From Pyxidicoccus caerfyrddinensis (GTDB lineage Bacteria > Myxococcota > Myxococcia > Myxococcales > Myxococcaceae): a stretch of 64,000 bases of DNA. The notes beneath the pieces were generated by a model. The model saw nothing but the letters and a program-made list of their open reading frames with translations, had not been told where the DNA came from and searched no databases. The stretch covers positions 183,341 through 247,340 of the forward strand of contig NZ_JAAIYA010000001.1 of NCBI RefSeq assembly GCF_010894405.1, written 5' to 3'. The translations under genes and the position numbers were made by a program. Shown here piece after piece: positions 60,597 to 64,000 of this stretch (position 1 is the first letter of the stretch; every line of letters begins with the position of its first letter).

Positions 60597-60794
60597 CCCG
60601 CCCTTCCTGCTCCCCCGAAGGAAGCCGTGCATTTGAAATCTTACAGCCCCGCAGTACTACAATCCAGGCCCGGCCCCGCCCCCAAGGTGCGGGTCCTGCC
60701 TGCCCCACGGCCCTGCCAGCGGGCTGAAAACAGGTGACTCCGCTGGAGGCTGGAAGGTCACTGCCCGCAGCGGCGGCCGCATATCATCGAAAGC

Positions 60795-61574
60795 GTGCCG
60801 GGTATCCCTGGAATCCTGGTGGCCGAGCAACCGCACTACCTGCCGTGGGTGGACTTCTACGAGCAGGTGGCGCGCGCGGGCACCCTGCTGGTGCTGGACA
60901 ACGTGCAGTGGCTGCGGCGCGGCTGGCAGCGGCGCACGCGCGTGGCGCTGCCGGCCAACGTCCCCCTGCCCCCGCCCACCGAGCCCGGCTTCCAGTGGCT
61001 GTCCATCCCCCTGGAGGCGCCGCACCGGGATGCTCTTATCGCCGACCTGGCGGTGGACCCGCGCCAGCCGTGGCCGCGCAAACACCTCCACGCGCTGGTG
61101 ACGCTGTACGGGCGGCGGCCTTACTTCGCCACGCAGGTGCTGCCGTTGTTGGAGCCCTTCTACGACGCGGCGGCGCGCGAGGCCGGGCCGGGCTCGCTGC
61201 TGCGGGTGCTGCTCTCGAGCATGGCGTTGTTCCACGAGCCGCTGGGGCTGCGGCCCCACGTCATGCGGGCTTCCACGCTGGCGCGACAGGGTGACGACAA
61301 GTCGGGGCGGCTGGTGGCGTACTGCCAGCAGCTCGGGGCGCACACCTACTACTCGGGCCTGGGCTCGTCGCTGTACCTGAAGACGGGCCTGTTCCGGGAC
61401 GCGGGCGTGCGCGTGCTGTGGCAGCGCTTCCGGCACCCGCCCTATTCGCAGGGCCGCGAGGGCCGCTTCGTCCACGGCATGTCGATGGTGGACGTGCTGG
61501 CCAACGTCCCCGTGGACGAGGTGCGCCAGTGGCTGGAGCCCTCGCCCTGGGGCCCCTTCGCACCGGCCCCTTGA
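60795..61574 (+). CDS. WbqC-like family protein
   Basis: Protein of 259 residues resembling the WbqC-like family found in O-antigen and polysaccharide gene clusters. It opens LVAEQPHYLPWVDFYEQVARA and DNVQWLRRGWQRRTRV, both typical of the family. Later it has WPRKHLHALVTLYGRRPYF and GAHTYYSGLGSSLYL. The precise reaction of the family is not well known; transfer to sugars or lipids has been suggested. No signal peptide is seen. The GTG at 60795 is used because the protein matches the family from there; its ribosome-binding site is weak. It is convergent with the AAA+ gene (seven bases between stops). Confidence 0.82.
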   Translation: MPGIPGILVAEQPHYLPWVDFYEQVARAGTLLVLDNVQWLRRGWQRRTRVALPANVPLPPPTEPGFQWLSIPLEAPHRDALIADLAVDPRQPWPRKHLHALVTLYGRRPYFATQVLPLLEPFYDAAAREAGPGSLLRVLLSSMALFHEPLGLRPHVMRASTLARQGDDKSGRLVAYCQQLGAHTYYSGLGSSLYLKTGLFRDAGVRVLWQRFRHPPYSQGREGRFVHGMSMVDVLANVPVDEVRQWLEPSPWGPFAPAP

Positions 61575-61581
61575 GTGAGGC

Positions 61582-63354
61582 TCAGGGCGTCTTGTTCTGG
61601 TCGAAGCGGACGAAGTAGCCCCGCACCGCCGAGTCCAGCAGTCCGTGGTCCAGCCGCGGCTCGGTGCCCTGGTAGTGGGCCATGTCGATGACCTGGTCGA
61701 GCAGGTCGCGAGGCTGGCAGGCCGCGAAGGGGCGGTTCATCGGGCGGTAGTGCGTGTCGATGAGGTAGTCCACGGCGGCCGCGTCGTAGGCCACGCCGCG
61801 CTTCTTGCACATGATCTGGAAGATCTCGTGGAACTGCTCCTCGTCCGGGCGCTGCACCTCCAGCTTGTAGCGGACGCGGCGCAGGAAGGCGTCGTCCACG
61901 AGGTCGCTGGGATCCAGGTTGGTGGAGAAGGCGGCGAACACGTCGAAGGGCACCTGCACCTTCTTGCCGGTGTGCAGGGTGAGCATGTCGATGTCGCTCT
62001 CCAGCGGGACGATCCACCGGTTGAGCAGGTCCTTGGGGGACACCTTCTGCCGGCCGAAGTCGTCGATGAGGAGCATCCCGTTGCTCGCCTTCATCTGGAA
62101 CGGGGCCTCGTAGTACTTCACCTCCGGCGAGTAGACGAGGTCGAGCATCTCCAGCGTCAGCTCACCGCCCACCACGACGAGCGGGCGCCGGCAGCGCACC
62201 CAGCGCCTGTCGTACGCGGGCGCGCCGTCGTCCTCCACGGGCTTGTGGAGGTTGGCGTCGAAGATCTTCACCACGAAGTCGTCGATGAGCAGCGCGTGGG
62301 GGATGAAGATGTCCCCGTCGAAGCAGTTCACCATCCCCTGGCAGATGGCCGTCTTGCCGTTGCCGGGCGGGCCGTAGAAGAAGATGGCGCGGCCAGAGTT
62401 CATCGCCGGGCCGATGCCGTCGAAGATGTAGTCGCGGATGACGAGGTCGCCGAACTTGTCCTGCATCCGCGCGCGGGTGATGCGGGTGCCGCGGACGGTC
62501 TGCTTCTTCACCGCGGCCACCCACTCCTGGAAGGGCACGGGCGCGGGGCCGTTGTAGCGGTTGCGGTCGTTGATCTGCCGCAGCACGTCCGTCACGAACG
62601 GGGTGAGCTGGTAGATCATCGTGGACTTGCCCACGCCGGACGAGCCACCGCCGCGGATGTCCACGTACTTCTGGCGGCGCAGGCCCTCGATGATGTCGTC
62701 GACGATGGCCGTGGGGAGCTGGAGGCGCGCGGCCAGGTCCATGCCGCGCATCTCACCGGCGGCGAAGAGGGCCTTGAGGACCAGCTCCTCGATGAAGGTC
62801 GCCGTGAGGCCCGTCTCGTCCAGGCCGCGCGGCTGCTGGGGCCAGAACCTGTCCCCAGTGACGACGGGCATGGAGCCGTCCGTGTTCCGGCGCTGCATGG
62901 GGCGGCGCTCGGCGCCCGGGGCGGGAGGTGGGGCGGCGGCGGCGGGGGCGCGGCGCTCGGGGCCGGTGTACGCGGGGGTGGAGACCTGGGGGGCGGGAGC
63001 CGCCCGGGGCGCGGGAGGGGCGGCGGGCGGTGGGCGGCGCTCGGGTGGTGGGGCGAGCGGGGCCGGAGCGCGGCGCTCGGGGATGGCGGCGTCCGGGGAG
63101 ACGACGACGGAGCGGCGCTCGGTGGGGAAGTCGGGGCCCTCTGGCGGTGGTGGCGGGCGCTGGGCGGCGGGGGCTGGCGGCCGGGGCGGGAGCGCGGGGC
63201 TGGTGCCGGTGAGTCCCGTGCGCGCGCGAGGCGGGCCGGAGAGCACGGGGGATGCGGCCGGAACCGCGGGCGTCTCCACGGGGGTGACGCTGCGGTTGTC
63301 TTCGTCGGCCGGCTCGCCTGCGGCCGGGGGGGACGGCCTCCTGAACAGGGACAT
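61582..63354 (-). CDS. AAA+ ATPase with Pro-rich ERR-repeat N-terminus
   Basis: Protein of 590 residues. Residues 1-165 are low-complexity Pro/Ala with repeated ERR motifs (TERRSVV, PERRAPAP, PERRPPP, PERRAPAA, AERRPMQ). A winged-helix-like stretch follows at about 180-260 (GEMRGMDLAARLQLPTAIVDDIIEGL, YVDIRGGG). The AAA+ ATPase domain is at about 310-520: Walker A GPPGNGKT near 327, Walker B GMLLIDDFGR, sensor 1 FAAFSTNLDPSDL, arginine finger DDAFLRRVRYKL. The C-terminus is short and helical. The ATG at 63354 fits. It is probably a remodeling ATPase. The neighbouring WbqC-like gene converges, so they may not be functionally linked. A palindrome lies in its divergent promoter region. Confidence 0.82.
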   Translation of the reverse strand: MSLFRRPSPPAAGEPADEDNRSVTPVETPAVPAASPVLSGPPRARTGLTGTSPALPPRPPAPAAQRPPPPPEGPDFPTERRSVVVSPDAAIPERRAPAPLAPPPERRPPPAAPPAPRAAPAPQVSTPAYTGPERRAPAAAAPPPAPGAERRPMQRRNTDGSMPVVTGDRFWPQQPRGLDETGLTATFIEELVLKALFAAGEMRGMDLAARLQLPTAIVDDIIEGLRRQKYVDIRGGGSSGVGKSTMIYQLTPFVTDVLRQINDRNRYNGPAPVPFQEWVAAVKKQTVRGTRITRARMQDKFGDLVIRDYIFDGIGPAMNSGRAIFFYGPPGNGKTAICQGMVNCFDGDIFIPHALLIDDFVVKIFDANLHKPVEDDGAPAYDRRWVRCRRPLVVVGGELTLEMLDLVYSPEVKYYEAPFQMKASNGMLLIDDFGRQKVSPKDLLNRWIVPLESDIDMLTLHTGKKVQVPFDVFAAFSTNLDPSDLVDDAFLRRVRYKLEVQRPDEEQFHEIFQIMCKKRGVAYDAAAVDYLIDTHYRPMNRPFAACQPRDLLDQVIDMAHYQGTEPRLDHGLLDSAVRGYFVRFDQNKTP

Positions 63355-63401
63355 TGGCGCTCGCTCGAGGGTGTTGGCCCCGGAGCCTACCGCATGGCTG
63401 C

Positions 63402-63416
63402 TGTTTCAATGAAACA
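63402..63416. promoter_or_regulatory. Palindrome TGTTTCAATGAAACA in the divergent promoter region
   Basis: Perfect seven-base arms around one central A, in the 188-bp region between the AAA+ ATPase gene and the secreted protein gene. A second perfect palindrome, CGGAATTCCG, lies at 63436. Either could be an operator for one or both genes. Confidence 0.45.
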
Positions 63417-63542
63417 CCACGGTGACGGGTTTGGGCGGAATTCCGGTGGGCCCGGGTTTTCCGTGTCGGAGGGTTGTGGCATGGATGCGCGCCCCTTCGC
63501 CCCCGCCGGAGGGCACTCACCCCTCTCACCGGAGCTACATCC

Positions 63543-64000
63543 GTGAAGCGACTTCTGTCCCTGCTCACCCTCCCCTTGCTGCTCGTCGGTACCGCCGCGG
63601 CCGCGCAGACGACGACGCCCGTCATCACCTTCAACGCCAACTGGACCCTGGCCGAGTCCGCGCCGCTCGTGGCCGGAGGACAGGTGCAGGTGGCCTATGA
63701 CGCCACCCGCCTGCCGCAGTGCCGCACCACCCTGCCGGATGGGAGTCCCGGTTGGAGCCTCACCGGGTACTACCGGCTGAACGGTGGCACCGTGGGGAGC
63801 TTCGACGTGGCGGGTGCTCCGACCACGGGCGCCGCGCCCGTCATCGCCCTGCCCGTGGCAGGCCCGCTGGAGGTGTGGTTCCGCGTGGCCAGCGCGGGGT
63901 GTGAGGCGTGGGATTCGAACTATGGGACGAACTTCCGGTTCACCGTGCAGCCTGCGGGGACGGCGGTGCCGCCCACGATTGTGTTCCAGGAGGGCTGGGT
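63543..64000 (+). CDS. Secreted beta-sandwich-like protein, partial
   Basis: Start of an exported protein; about 152 residues are visible before the window ends. The GTG at 63543 follows GGAG. The signal peptide is VKRLLSLLTLPLLLVGTAAAA with cleavage after AAA. The mature part is beta-rich with Ig-like strands (VITFNANWTLAESAPLVAGG, VQVAYDATRLPQCR, WSLTGYYRLNGGTV), and three Cys pairs may form beyond the cut. It resembles a myxobacterial secreted family I recall as DUF6209; that name is from memory and not verified. No enzyme motif is seen. The C-terminus is unknown. Confidence 0.75.
   Translation, partial: MKRLLSLLTLPLLLVGTAAAAQTTTPVITFNANWTLAESAPLVAGGQVQVAYDATRLPQCRTTLPDGSPGWSLTGYYRLNGGTVGSFDVAGAPTTGAAPVIALPVAGPLEVWFRVASAGCEAWDSNYGTNFRFTVQPAGTAVPPTIVFQEGW

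Noticed and set aside
58674-63546. Long plus-strand frames across the sensor kinase and the AAA+ gene.
   Set aside because: Both are antisense shadows of genes with full kinase or AAA+ motifs.

Overview
The window is GC-rich with strong third-position GC bias, densely coding on both strands. It is full of sensor kinases, an enhancer-binding activator, a Ser/Thr kinase, FHA/cyclase signalling and repeat-rich lipoproteins. This mix, with ELWxxDGT, TDAG and NGLSFNGL repeat proteins, points to a myxobacterium, probably Myxococcaceae; that is inference from gene content, not a database match. I see no rRNA, tRNA, CRISPR array, insertion sequence or prophage.

Layout. 1-5.1 kb: truncated SDR oxidoreductase, membrane histidine kinase, and divergently an MBL hydrolase with a sigma-54 activator. 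5.2-9.7 kb: a large unrecognised cytoplasmic protein, an Rpn-family nuclease and a membrane protein. 9.8-11.8 kb: a tandem 1-kb duplication carrying two outer-membrane beta-barrel genes. 11.8-18.6 kb (minus): ELWxxDGT propeller, Ser/Thr kinase, FHA-GAF-adenylate cyclase and an envelope lipoprotein. 18.7-23.0 kb: truD, then an ECF sigma / anti-sigma / STN-bactofilin membrane protein operon. 23.3-28.7 kb: two-subunit flavin dehydrogenase, secreted serine protease with a candidate sigma-54 promoter, a degenerate SDR and a universal stress protein. 28.8-36.6 kb: hybrid kinase, DMT permease, a small bactofilin-like exported protein, plsC, xthA and a TDAG-repeat lipoprotein.

36.9-47.9 kb is the most striking part. 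It encodes a 1761-residue lipoprotein multicopper oxidase made of three homologous modules, a YncE-like propeller, a protein with two tandem SCO copper-chaperone domains, a cytochrome c / periplasmic-binding-protein fusion, and a SAM methyltransferase-like lipoprotein. All are on the plus strand, tightly spaced or overlapping, and all appear exported. Together they look like a copper-dependent envelope oxidation module with its own copper delivery and electron-acceptor parts. The substrate is unknown.

47.9-64 kb: a minus-strand group with small hypotheticals, an alpha/beta hydrolase carrying four beta-repeats and an alpha-helical carbohydrate-enzyme-like lipoprotein; a two-component pair; an NGL-repeat lipoprotein; an alpha/beta hydrolase divergent from a phytanoyl-CoA dioxygenase-like protein; a soluble sensor kinase; a WbqC-like protein; an AAA+ ATPase; and the start of a secreted protein cut by the right edge. 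Many starts were moved inward from the longest open frame using ribosome-binding sites, signal peptides or domain starts. Domain names come from motif recognition by eye.
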